A stretch of DNA of 64,000 bases from Streptomyces gelaticus (GTDB lineage Bacteria > Actinomycetota > Actinomycetes > Streptomycetales > Streptomycetaceae): positions 87,354 through 151,353 of the forward strand of contig NZ_BMTF01000020.1 in the NCBI RefSeq assembly GCF_014649535.1, written 5' to 3'. Shown in pieces: positions 24,937 through 33,283 of the stretch. The notes under the pieces were generated by a model, which made no database searches, was not told the origin of the DNA, and saw nothing but the letters and a program-made list of their open reading frames with translations. The number at the start of each line of letters is the position of its first letter. Within the stretch, counting starts at the first letter, position 1. The translations under genes were made by a program, and so were the position numbers.

Positions 24937-25628
24937 CCGAGGTCTCCTTCGGGCAGCCAGGCGTAGCAGCCTGTGGAGGTGAAGGCGCGGGCCTTCCGGG
25001 GGACGGTGACCGAGTCCCGCTTCCCGGCGGTGACGGAGCCGGAGGCCAGGGACCTGCCGTCCGCCCCGGTGATCCGCCAGGCGCAGTTTCCGGTGGGGGA
25101 GACGACGCGGTAACGGCCCGGCCGGAGCCGCTCGCCCCGGTACGTGCCGTCCGCGTAGCCCCGGCCGGCCTCCCGCAGCAGGTCCCGGTGCTGGGTGCAG
25201 AGGTGCTCGACGGCGGGTTCCGCATCGGCGATCTCGCCGGTCACGATCGCGCCGACCGCCACGTCCCGGTCGGCCTTCACCAGGAATCCCAGCCGGTCGC
25301 AGGTCTCCTGACCGGTCTGGAGGACAGCCGCCGGGTCCATGCCCCTGGGCACCCGGTCGACCAGGTAGTCCTTCTGCTTCCGGGTGAACGATCCGGTGGC
25401 CGGGGTGAGTTGGTCGGAGGGGAGCTTCGGCGGCTCGCTCGTGTGCGGAGTCGGGGAGCCATCGGGCGTGGCGGTGCCGGGCCCGGCCGACGGGGCGGTG
25501 AGCGGCGTTCGCGCCGCCGACGGTCCGGCGCTGCCCGCCCCCTTGTCCCCGTCGGAGGGCGAGCCGCAGGCGGCCAGCGCCGCCGTCAGTGCGACGACGG
25601 CGGCACCGGCCCGGAACGGATGCCTCAT
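24933..25628 (-). CDS. secreted lipoprotein of unknown function
   Basis: This 231-residue protein has a lipoprotein signal peptide ending in the lipobox ALAAC (C21). A Pro/Thr/Ser/Ala-rich linker (about 25-80) follows, then a globular domain. The last third (about 160-225) contains GTYRGERLRPGRYRVVSP and CAWRITGADGRSLASGS, a pattern seen in small secreted Streptomyces beta-sandwich domains. The ATG overlaps the stop of the LamG gene and its own stop overlaps the glycosyltransferase start, so all three are coupled. A role in handling the exported polysaccharide is inferred from the operon only. Confidence 0.8.
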   Translation of the reverse strand: MRHPFRAGAAVVALTAALAACGSPSDGDKGAGSAGPSAARTPLTAPSAGPGTATPDGSPTPHTSEPPKLPSDQLTPATGSFTRKQKDYLVDRVPRGMDPAAVLQTGQETCDRLGFLVKADRDVAVGAIVTGEIADAEPAVEHLCTQHRDLLREAGRGYADGTYRGERLRPGRYRVVSPTGNCAWRITGADGRSLASGSVTAGKRDSVTVPRKARAFTSTGCYAWLPEGDLG

Positions 25629-27883
25629 CCGGCTGTCCTCAGCGCGTAGTGGGCACTGACCTGCGAACTGCTCAGCGCGGTCGGGTAGACGGCGGTCTCG
25701 TCGATCTGCCCGGCGAAGAAGTTGCTCGTCGGCTTGTTCGGCCAGCCATTCAGGTTGTCCCCGCCCACCCGCCAGTAGCCGTCGTACTTCTCGTTGCCGG
25801 TGTACAGGGCGGTCGAGGCGCTGAGCTTCCCGTCGACGTACAGCGCCATGCCACCGGGGCCCTGTGTGGCCACGACGTGATGCCAGGCACCGTTGTTGTA
25901 GGCGGTGGGTGTGGTGATGGTCCGGGTGCTGCCGCTCTTCACCCCGAAGACCAGTCGGCCGTCGTCGCGCATGTACACGTGCTTGTCGTACTGGGTGCTG
26001 TTCTGCATGGTCAGACTGCCGAAGCCGACGATCTTCCCTCCCTTGGCGGTCGTCGTCCTGATCCAGGTCTCCACCGAGAACCTGGTCGGCTGCGGATGGC
26101 GCTTGTTGCTGTAGACGTACTGGTTCGAGCCGTTGAGCCCGATCGCGGTCGACGGACCCGCCACGGCGGCCGGAGTCAGCAGCCGGGTGGGGGAGTTGCG
26201 CACGAAGCCGTTGTCCCGCCCGCCGCCGGTGTCACCCGCGAAGGTCGAGGTGTCGTCGTAGCGCCAGTAGAGAGAGGCGCCGTCCGCGAGCACCTTGGCG
26301 GGATACTTCTCGGCCGCGGATGCCACGGTCGCGGAGACGGCGGGCGACTTGGCGCTGGTGTTGGTGCCGTCGCTCGCACTGATCCGGTACGAGTGGGTCT
26401 CGCCCGCGGCCACGTCCGTGTCGGTCCACCTCAGCTGCGGCCGGTCCCAGAACACTGAGCGGCCTGTCGTGGTGTGTACCGGGGTGCTCGCGCCGTCCCG
26501 GTAGATTCGGTAGGTGAGTTCGCCGTCGTCGGTGTCGAAGCTCGCCTGCCAGTTGACCTCCACCTTGCCCGCGGCGACCGTGGACAGGCTGACGTTGGGA
26601 ACCCACGGAGCCCCGGTGTCGGGGCCGTCGGCGAACCGGGTCAGGCCCTGCTGGGCAGCGCCGTTGACGGTGGTGAACTCGCCGCCGACCCACAGATAGT
26701 GATGCCCGTCCTTGTCGGCCTGGGCCATCACTCGGGGCCCGACCGGCTCCCCGATTCCGTCGTTGGTGTCCGGGAACCAGGGGAGCAGTTTCGGATCGTC
26801 GACGGACTGGGCCAGCAGATGCTTGCGTGGCTGGTTCGGGAATTCTCCCATGGTGGCGCAGTCATGGGCGTGACTCCCGCTGTACAGCACGCCCTGGTGC
26901 ACGAGGACGGCCTGGGTGGCACCGAGGCAGGTGTCCCGCCAGCGCTGCTCGAAGGTGCTCAGGTTCAGCGCGATCCGGCCGTCGAAGACGCCCCCTCCGG
27001 TGCCCTCGTTGGCGGTGTAGAAGCCGGTGGCGTCCGTGGTCAGGTCCTGCACCGTGGAGGTGTCGGGAATGAATCCGGCCGGATAACTCTTGGTCACGGC
27101 GCCGGTAGTGGCGTCCACCACCGCCAGCGCATGCGACGTCTTGCCGTTGACGGTGAAGAAATTGCCGCCGAGCAGTACGTGCTTGCCATCGGGCGTCAGC
27201 TCGACGGCCCGGCCCACTTCGTCGGCGTCGGCCTTCCACGCCTTGAGGGCGGCACCGGTGGTGACCGCGGCGAACTTGTTCCTGGTCTGTCCTGCCACCG
27301 AGTTGAAGTCACCGCCCAGGTACACGGTATCGGCGGTGACGGCGAGGGCCCGCACCGTCGCGGAGACGGCGACCTTGAAGTCCTGCCGCGGGGTGCAGGT
27401 GGCGGTGTCGATCGCGGCGATGTTGCTCACCCCGACACCGCTCACCGAGCCGAACCGCCCACCCACGTAAAGGGTCTTCTGGTCCGGCGAGAGCGCCAGG
27501 GCCCGTACGGTCGCCGTGCCGGAGGAGAGTGTGAACGAGAGGCTGCAATCGGTCGGAGTACCGGTCGCGGCGTCGAAGGCGGCGAAGTTCACCGCGGGCC
27601 GCTCCGAGGTGCCGGGTGCCGCCTTCGGCGGCCGGACGGTGGAGAAGGTACCGCCGGTATAGACGACTCCGGCGTCCGACCCGGCCATCGACCAGACGAT
27701 GCCGTTGGTCTGCCAGGTGGTGAGGTCGTCCGCGGTCAGGGAGACCGGCGGGGTGAGGGCCTCGGCCGGGGTGCCCCCGGATGCGGCGGCGGTCAGCGCT
27801 CCGGCGAGCAGGCAGAGCGCGGCGGCGGCGGCACGTACCCGGCCGCGTCCGGGGCGTCGGCGCCCCGTGGTTGCGTTCATCAT
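25625..27883 (-). CDS. large secreted protein: beta-propeller-like repeats, FN3 and LamG domains
   Basis: This 752-residue protein has an N-terminal signal peptide (Arg-rich start, hydrophobic core about 18-35). Repeats of the type VRALALSPDQKTLYVGGRF, VYLGGDFNSV and VLLGGNFFTV across about 50-430 suggest a beta-propeller. An FN3-like domain (about 435-520, VEVNWQASFDTDDGELTYRIYRDG cut short here) and a C-terminal LamG/concanavalin-type domain (about 560-750, FSVETWIRT, WHHVVAT, ALYVDGKL) follow. LamG domains bind glycans. Two adjacent ATGs (27883, 27880) have GGAG upstream. It is co-transcribed with gmd, so it may bind or shape the polysaccharide outside the cell. Confidence 0.83.
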   Translation of the reverse strand: MMNATTGRRRPGRGRVRAAAAALCLLAGALTAAASGGTPAEALTPPVSLTADDLTTWQTNGIVWSMAGSDAGVVYTGGTFSTVRPPKAAPGTSERPAVNFAAFDAATGTPTDCSLSFTLSSGTATVRALALSPDQKTLYVGGRFGSVSGVGVSNIAAIDTATCTPRQDFKVAVSATVRALAVTADTVYLGGDFNSVAGQTRNKFAAVTTGAALKAWKADADEVGRAVELTPDGKHVLLGGNFFTVNGKTSHALAVVDATTGAVTKSYPAGFIPDTSTVQDLTTDATGFYTANEGTGGGVFDGRIALNLSTFEQRWRDTCLGATQAVLVHQGVLYSGSHAHDCATMGEFPNQPRKHLLAQSVDDPKLLPWFPDTNDGIGEPVGPRVMAQADKDGHHYLWVGGEFTTVNGAAQQGLTRFADGPDTGAPWVPNVSLSTVAAGKVEVNWQASFDTDDGELTYRIYRDGASTPVHTTTGRSVFWDRPQLRWTDTDVAAGETHSYRISASDGTNTSAKSPAVSATVASAAEKYPAKVLADGASLYWRYDDTSTFAGDTGGGRDNGFVRNSPTRLLTPAAVAGPSTAIGLNGSNQYVYSNKRHPQPTRFSVETWIRTTTAKGGKIVGFGSLTMQNSTQYDKHVYMRDDGRLVFGVKSGSTRTITTPTAYNNGAWHHVVATQGPGGMALYVDGKLSASTALYTGNEKYDGYWRVGGDNLNGWPNKPTSNFFAGQIDETAVYPTALSSSQVSAHYALRTAG

Positions 27884-27932
27884 TCGGCTCCGAAGGTGTG
27901 AACGAGCCGCGGCCGGGCCGGTCGCGGCGCCC

Positions 27933-27958
27933 GGCTCCACCGGGAGTGCGGTGGAGCC
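27933..27958 (-). other. intra-operon hairpin between gmd and the LamG gene
   Basis: A perfect 9-bp stem (27933-27941 with 27950-27958, GGCTCCACC / GGTGGAGCC) and eight-base loop lies 27 bases past the gmd stop and 49 bases before the LamG start. It could attenuate transcription or protect the gmd 3' end. Confidence 0.55.
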
Positions 27959-27984
27959 TTGTGTCGTGTTGGTGCCGGGCGATC

Positions 27985-28998
27985 TCATCGGTCCACCCGC
28001 ACGGCCGCACCGGCGAGCTGGTCGGACAGCTGGCGGATGTCCGCATCGACCATGATCCCGGCGAGCTCCCGTGATCTCACCACCGGTTTCCAGCCGAGGA
28101 GTTCCTCGGCCTTGGTGGCATCCCCGATCAACGCGTCGACCTCGCTGGGGCGTTCGTACTTGGCGTCGTAGCGGACATGCTCGCGCCAGTCCAGTCCCGC
28201 GTGCGCGAAGGAGTACTCCAGGAACTGCCGGACGCTGACCCCCTCGCCGGTGGCGACCACGTAGTCGTCCGGGGCGTCGCACTGGAGCATCCGCCACATC
28301 GCCTCGACGTACTCGGGGGCATAGCCCCAGTCGCGTACGGCATCGAGGTTTCCCAGATGGAGATGTGTCTGCAGACCCGCCTTGATCCTGGCCACCCCAC
28401 GAGTGATCTTCCTGGTCACGAAGGTCTCGCCGCGGCGCGGGGACTCGTGGTTGAAGAGAATCCCGTTGACCGCGAACATGCCATACGCTTCACGGTAGTT
28501 GACGGTTGACCAGTACGAGTAGACCTTGGCGACGCTGTACGGGCTCCGCGGATGGAACGGGGTCCGTTCGTTCTGCGGCGGCGGGTTCGCGCCGAACATC
28601 TCCGAGGACGACGCCTGATAGACACGCGTGTCGATCCCGCTCGCGCGGACCGCCTCCAGCAGTCGGACGGTGCCGAGCCCGGTGATGTCGCCCGTGTACA
28701 GCGGAGCGTCGAACGAGACGCGGACATGGGACTGTGCTCCCAGGTTGTAGACCTCGTCCGGCCGGATGTCGCGCAGCAGATTCACCAGCGCGACACCGTC
28801 GGCGAGGTCGGCGTGGTGCAGCAGAAACGAACGGTTCTCCTCCTCCGGTCCCTGGTAAATGTGGTCGATGCGCTCGGTGTTGAAGCTCGACGAGCGCCGT
28901 ATCAGCCCATGGACCGTGTACCCCTTGTCGAGCAGCAGCTCGGACAGATAGGAACCGTCCTGTCCGGTCACACCGGTGATGAGCGCGGTCTTCGCCAC
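27985..28998 (-). CDS. gmd: GDP-mannose 4,6-dehydratase
   Basis: This 337-residue short-chain dehydrogenase/reductase converts GDP-D-mannose to GDP-4-keto-6-deoxymannose, the first step to GDP-L-fucose. The NADP-binding motif GVTGQDGSYL lies at 9-18. The Gmd-type RRSSSFNTERIDHIY segment is present, as are S-E around 131-133 (SSSEMFG) and the catalytic Y154-x3-K158 (YSVAK). The length and the GATGEGVSVRQFLE-type C-terminal region fit the family. It is divergent from fcl, which performs the next step. Confidence 0.95.
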   Translation of the reverse strand: MAKTALITGVTGQDGSYLSELLLDKGYTVHGLIRRSSSFNTERIDHIYQGPEEENRSFLLHHADLADGVALVNLLRDIRPDEVYNLGAQSHVRVSFDAPLYTGDITGLGTVRLLEAVRASGIDTRVYQASSSEMFGANPPPQNERTPFHPRSPYSVAKVYSYWSTVNYREAYGMFAVNGILFNHESPRRGETFVTRKITRGVARIKAGLQTHLHLGNLDAVRDWGYAPEYVEAMWRMLQCDAPDDYVVATGEGVSVRQFLEYSFAHAGLDWREHVRYDAKYERPSEVDALIGDATKAEELLGWKPVVRSRELAGIMVDADIRQLSDQLAGAAVRVDR

Positions 28999-29127
28999 GG
29001 CGTCCCCCTTCTCTGGTCGTCTGAGTGGCTGTTGTTCCGCACCGAATACTCCCCGCCGACATACCTGAATCGAGCCGTTCGCGGCAGACCATCACCACGG
29101 GCTGCGGCTGCTGGCAGAATCCGGCCC

Positions 29128-30111
29128 ATGACGACTGATCTCCCCGGCCCGCCCCAGGAATCCGTCCGCCCTCTTCTGCGATCCGGTGCCCGTGTCTTCG
29201 TCGCGGGCCACCGCGGCCTGGTCGGCTCGGCGCTGGTGCGTCGTCTCGCCGCCGAGGAGTACGAGGTGATCACCCGCGATCGCGCAGACCTCGATCTCCG
29301 CGACGCCGCGCGGACCGAGGCGTTTCTCCGCGAGATCCGACCGGACGCCGTGGTGCTGGCCGCCGCCAAGGTCGGCGGGATCATGGCCAACAGCACCCAC
29401 CCGGTGCAGTTCCTCGAGGACAATCTGCGCATCCAGCTGAGCGTCGTCGCCGGGGCGCACGCGGCCGGGGTCGAGCGGCTGCTCTTCCTCGGCTCGTCCT
29501 GCATCTACCCCCGGCTCGCCCCGCAGCCGATCCCCGAAAGCGCCCTGTTCACCGGCGCGTTGGAGCCGACCAATGAGGCGTACGCGCTGGCCAAGATCGC
29601 CGGGATCGTGCAGACCCGGTCGTATCGCCGGCAGTACGGAGCCTCGTACATCAGCGCCATGCCCACCAACCTCTACGGTCCGGGCGACAACTTCGACCTG
29701 GAGACCTCGCACGTGCTGCCCGCGCTGATCCGCCGCTTCCACGAGGCACGCCGGGACGGCTCGTCCGCGGTGACGCTCTGGGGCTCCGGGAGCCCGCGCC
29801 GGGAATTCCTGCACGTCGACGATCTGGCCGCGGCGTGCCTCCTGCTGCTGGAGCGCTACGACGGTGACGATCCGGTCAACATCGGCTGCGGCTCCGACCT
29901 GGCGATCAGTGAACTTGCCGAGATCGTGCGGAATGTGACGGGGTTTCGAGGAGCGATCCAGTGGGACACGACGAAGCCGGACGGCACCCCTCGCAAGCTG
30001 CTCGACGTCTCCCGGCTCACCGCGCTCGGCTTCGCGCCGCGGATCGCGCTGCGTGACGGGATCGCCCAGACCTACGCATGGTGGCTGGAGCGGCGGACCG
30101 CACCGCTCTGA
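29128..30111 (+). CDS. fcl: GDP-L-fucose synthase
   Basis: This 327-residue enzyme epimerises and reduces GDP-4-keto-6-deoxymannose to GDP-L-fucose. The nucleotide motif GHRGLVG is at 27-33. The catalytic set known from E. coli WcaG is conserved: S123 and C125 in GSSCIYP, Y152 and K156 in YALAK, and H196 in TSHVLPALIRRF. The N-terminus has about 18 extra residues before the fold. The ATG at 29128 is chosen because upstream sequence belongs to the 129-base divergent promoter region shared with gmd. Confidence 0.95.
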   Translation: MTTDLPGPPQESVRPLLRSGARVFVAGHRGLVGSALVRRLAAEEYEVITRDRADLDLRDAARTEAFLREIRPDAVVLAAAKVGGIMANSTHPVQFLEDNLRIQLSVVAGAHAAGVERLLFLGSSCIYPRLAPQPIPESALFTGALEPTNEAYALAKIAGIVQTRSYRRQYGASYISAMPTNLYGPGDNFDLETSHVLPALIRRFHEARRDGSSAVTLWGSGSPRREFLHVDDLAAACLLLLERYDGDDPVNIGCGSDLAISELAEIVRNVTGFRGAIQWDTTKPDGTPRKLLDVSRLTALGFAPRIALRDGIAQTYAWWLERRTAPL

Positions 30112-30126
30112 GCGGGCTCGGTGGAC

Positions 30127-30146
30127 CGGCCGGCACGGCCCGGCCG
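30127..30146. terminator. hairpin between the convergent fcl and sugar-transferase genes
   Basis: A 7-bp perfect stem (CGGCCGG / CCGGCCG) with a six-base loop lies 16 bases past the fcl stop. Confidence 0.4.
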
Positions 30147-30192
30147 CACAGGGCGGGAGCCTCGGCACTCCTCGCATCGACGGCCGCCGCTC

Positions 30193-31734
30193 TCAGTACG
30201 CCCCACGGCCGTCGGCGACGGCACGCAGCGTACGGGCCATGAGCCCCATGTCCGTGGCCACCGACCAGTTGTCGACGTACCACAGATCCAGCGAGACCGT
30301 CTCCTGCCAGGTGAGGTCCGAGCGGCCGCTGACCTGCCACAGGCCGGTCAGTCCCGGTTTCACCGCGAGCCGCCGGAGCTCGCGCTCGTCGTAGCGGGAC
30401 ACCTCCTCCGGCAGCGGAGGGCGTGGACCGACCAGTGACATCTCGCCACGGAGAACATTGAGCAGCTGCGGGAGCTCGTCCAGGGAGGTCCGGCGCAGCA
30501 GCCGGCCGATCGCGGTGACCCGGGGATCGCGGCGCATCTTGAACATCGGGCCGTCGGTCTCGTTCGCGGCGAGGAGCCGTTCCTTGCGGCTCTCGGCGTC
30601 GGCCACCATGGTGCGGAACTTCCACATCGTGAATGGCCGGTTGTGCTGCCCGTGGCGGGTCTGGCGGTGGAACACCGGCCCGCCCGAGCCGAGCCGCACC
30701 GCCGCCCCGATCAGGAGCAGCAGGGGTGCCAGGGTCAGCAGGCCGAGAGCGGCGCCGGCGCGGTCCACGACGGCCTTCAGGGCCGGCTGCGGCCCCCGGC
30801 GCAGCGGTGGCGCGATATGGAGCAGGGTGAGACCGGCCGCGGCGGTGGGGCGTACCCGGCGGGCCGCGATGCCCGAGAGCTCCGACAGCACGGACAGCGG
30901 GAGCCCGCCCTCGTGCAGGCCCCAGGAGAGCCGGTGCAGCCGTTCCCCGGAGAGCCGAGGCCCGGGAACCACCAGCGCCAGGTCCGCGTCCTGGGCGAAG
31001 GCCCCGCCCAGTACGGTCGACACGTCGTCGGCGGGCGCCGGTGCGAGCCGGCCCGGCACCGGAACCCCGCACTCCAGCGGCCTCGTCCCCACCGGGACGG
31101 CGGCCACGACAGCGTAGGGATGGTCCGTACGGGACGCGAGCAACCGCACGGCGCGCTCCACTCCGGGAGCCTCGCCCACCACCAGCACCCGCCGGACCGC
31201 CCGCCGCCGGTACCCCCGCCACAGCGCCTGTGCCGCGATCCCCGCGGGCAGGCCGGGCAACAGTGCCGTGACCGCCGTCGCGGGACCGGTCGAATCGCCG
31301 GTCACGGTGCACAGCACGGCGAGCACACCCATGAGCAGCAGCCAGTCGGCGATGGTGCTCAGCACCCCCGGCGGTCCGCCCGGACGGCGGTCCGAGTACC
31401 GGCCGCGCACGGCCCGCAGGCCGGACCACACCAGTGCGGCCAGGACGACCGCCGCGGCCACCGAGGTCCGGGGCTGTCCGCCGGTGCGCAGCAGGAGCCA
31501 GGCCGGAACGCCGAGGCCGAGGAATTCGGCGCCGACGACCACCGGTATGCACCGGGGGGCCGTCCTTCTCTTCGCGGCGGCCGGTCCGCAGCGATCGCGC
31601 CGGGCGCTCGGCGTCCTCCACGGTTCGCCGAGTTCGTTGCCGCGAGGCCGGTTCGAGACAGACCGTGGCCGTGGCGCGCCCGCCAGCCCCACGAGCGCTG
31701 ATGTGTCCGAATCGGGTAGCTCGACATGCCCCAT
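30193..31734 (-). CDS. priming glycosyl-1-phosphate transferase (WbaP/CpsE-like)
   Basis: This 513-residue polyprenyl glycosylphosphotransferase would start exopolysaccharide assembly by placing a sugar-1-phosphate on undecaprenyl phosphate. Four to five transmembrane helices in the first 170 residues and a central nucleotide-binding-like region (RRVLVVGEAPGVERAV) precede the catalytic domain (about 325-513). That domain has GGPVFHRQTRHG, FTMWKFRTM, RRTSLDELPQLLNVL, MSLVGPRPPL and KPGLTGLWQVSGRS. The ATG at 31734 has GGGGGG upstream; the open frame extends further, but that part holds a leader hairpin. Confidence 0.92.
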   Translation of the reverse strand: MGHVELPDSDTSALVGLAGAPRPRSVSNRPRGNELGEPWRTPSARRDRCGPAAAKRRTAPRCIPVVVGAEFLGLGVPAWLLLRTGGQPRTSVAAAVVLAALVWSGLRAVRGRYSDRRPGGPPGVLSTIADWLLLMGVLAVLCTVTGDSTGPATAVTALLPGLPAGIAAQALWRGYRRRAVRRVLVVGEAPGVERAVRLLASRTDHPYAVVAAVPVGTRPLECGVPVPGRLAPAPADDVSTVLGGAFAQDADLALVVPGPRLSGERLHRLSWGLHEGGLPLSVLSELSGIAARRVRPTAAAGLTLLHIAPPLRRGPQPALKAVVDRAGAALGLLTLAPLLLLIGAAVRLGSGGPVFHRQTRHGQHNRPFTMWKFRTMVADAESRKERLLAANETDGPMFKMRRDPRVTAIGRLLRRTSLDELPQLLNVLRGEMSLVGPRPPLPEEVSRYDERELRRLAVKPGLTGLWQVSGRSDLTWQETVSLDLWYVDNWSVATDMGLMARTLRAVADGRGAY

Positions 31735-32220
31735 GAACCCCCCAGTCACAGTTGCATCGTCATAAACGGGGCGCATCCGTCGATCCCATGGACCGACGGA
31801 TGCGCCCTCGCTCGGTGCACGATATCCACACACGTGCCATTTCGCTGGAGTTCTCGTGAAGTTCAGACATGCACACTGACTCAGATCTCGTCCCGTTCCG
31901 TGCCGGATCTCTGCGTCTGTGGGTAAGTGTTGGCATTTGGAATGCACCTGAATCGGGTTGTGTGCGGACATGTACGCCAGCAACTGCTCGGCCCGTCCAC
32001 CAGGTTCATCCGCGACGGCACGCTGTCGGGAGACCTTCCCCGGCCAACAAACGAGCGAGCGGACGAACGGTGACGGCCGGTGGCCGGATCGTTTCGGTGT
32101 GATCTGCCGACGCGGAGAGTCGACGAGCGGTGACGGTGGCGGGACGCATGAGGCTCAGCGGCTGCCGAACCCGTTCCCGGGCCGGGTTCAGCGGCGGTCG
32201 CAATCGTCCCCGGCCGGGGC
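31735..32220. other. 486-base gene-free stretch upstream of the priming transferase
   Basis: No convincing gene was found. The segment is relatively A/T-rich between about 31840 and 31960 and includes a strong leader hairpin at 31769-31807. The remainder, up to the MASE1 stop, is G/C-rich with short GC repeats. It is the likely promoter and leader of the minus-strand priming transferase gene. Confidence 0.5.
31769..31807 (-). promoter_or_regulatory. 14-bp leader hairpin before the priming transferase (attenuator candidate)
   Basis: GGGCGCATCCGTCG (31769-31782) pairs perfectly with 31794-31807 around an 11-base loop. In the direction of transcription the stem is followed by CGTTT and then, after 35 bases in all, by the start codon. 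It is too long and perfect to be chance and sits where an attenuator or anti-terminator site would act. Confidence 0.65.
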
Positions 32221-33225
32221 TCAGTGGCCGTCCGGTTCGTCCTCGGGCCGGGACGGCCACGCGGTCGCGGCCCTGCCAGGCGCCAGATGGTCCACCACCT
32301 CGGCCAGTTCCTCGCAGGCGCGCTCGATCCTCTGCCGGATATTGCTCTGCTCGGTCACGACCGCCGCGAGCAGCAGCGCGGTCAGGGCCACGCAGCCGTT
32401 GAACACGGCGAGGTGGACCATCACATGCAGGATGCTCTGGTCCTCGAACGGCCCCACGCCCTGCGTTCCCGCGACCGCGGCCAGGACCGAGACCAGGAGC
32501 GCGCAGGGCGCGCTCCCCGCCAGCTGGAAGCGCAGCGCCGCCCAGATGAGCAGCGGAAACGCCAGGTGGATCATCGTCAGTGAGCTCCGGGTGGCCACCA
32601 GCGAGACCAGGACGGAGACGATCAGCAGCATGCTCGCCTCGATCCACCGGTCGGTGGCCCGCGGCATCCGCAGCCTGCGCAGCACCAGCAGCAGGGGAGT
32701 GACCACGAGCACCCCCATCGCATCCCCCGACCACCATGCCGCCCAGACCGGCCAGAACCCGCTCAGGGGAAGCTTGCCGTCCAACAGCAGCATGCCCGTG
32801 CCCACGGTCGCGCTGATGGACATGCCGGCCAGCGCACCGAGGAAGACCAGCAGGACCCCGTCGCGCAGCCGGTCCAGCTCGCTGCGGAACCCGGCCCTGC
32901 GGAGTATGAGGTACGCGCAGACGGGGGCCGCTGTGTTGCCCGCCACGACGGCGAAGGTGGAGGGCGAGACCGAACCGCTGAGCGTGGCGACGACGAGCAG
33001 GGAGCCCAGCGCGATGCCGGGCCAGGCGGTCAGGCCGAGGTAGATCAGGGCGCCCAGTGCGATGCCCGTCGGCGGCCAGAGCGGTGTGACGACCGCACCG
33101 TGGACGGACACCTCCCGGATGAGGCCGAGCCCTCCGGCCGCGTAGTAGGCAGCGGCGACGGCCAGGGCGCGCAGTACGGTCGAGGCCGTACGTCTGGTTC
33201 TCTCGCTGCGGATCACACATCTCAT
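32221..33225 (-). CDS. stand-alone MASE1-domain membrane protein
   Basis: This 334-residue protein consists of a MASE1 sensory membrane domain with about eight helices (LWPPTGIALGALIYLG, FLGALAGMSISATVG and AWWSGDAMGVLVVTPLLLV are family features). MASE1 is normally fused to an output domain such as a histidine kinase, GGDEF or SpoIIE domain. Here only a 45-residue charged tail follows. It is encoded 58 bases after a PP2C phosphatase on the same strand, which might be its separate output partner. The ligand is unknown. Confidence 0.85.
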   Translation of the reverse strand: MRCVIRSERTRRTASTVLRALAVAAAYYAAGGLGLIREVSVHGAVVTPLWPPTGIALGALIYLGLTAWPGIALGSLLVVATLSGSVSPSTFAVVAGNTAAPVCAYLILRRAGFRSELDRLRDGVLLVFLGALAGMSISATVGTGMLLLDGKLPLSGFWPVWAAWWSGDAMGVLVVTPLLLVLRRLRMPRATDRWIEASMLLIVSVLVSLVATRSSLTMIHLAFPLLIWAALRFQLAGSAPCALLVSVLAAVAGTQGVGPFEDQSILHVMVHLAVFNGCVALTALLLAAVVTEQSNIRQRIERACEELAEVVDHLAPGRAATAWPSRPEDEPDGH

Positions 33226-33283
33226 CAGACACCGCCCCGGACGGGTGGCGGCTGTTTGACACGCTCGGCACCCGTCCGGCCGG

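Noticed and set aside
27883..28297. 138-codon upstream extension of the LamG protein
   Set aside because: It overlaps the gmd 3' end, and the signal peptide begins at the ATG at 27883 with a good ribosome site.
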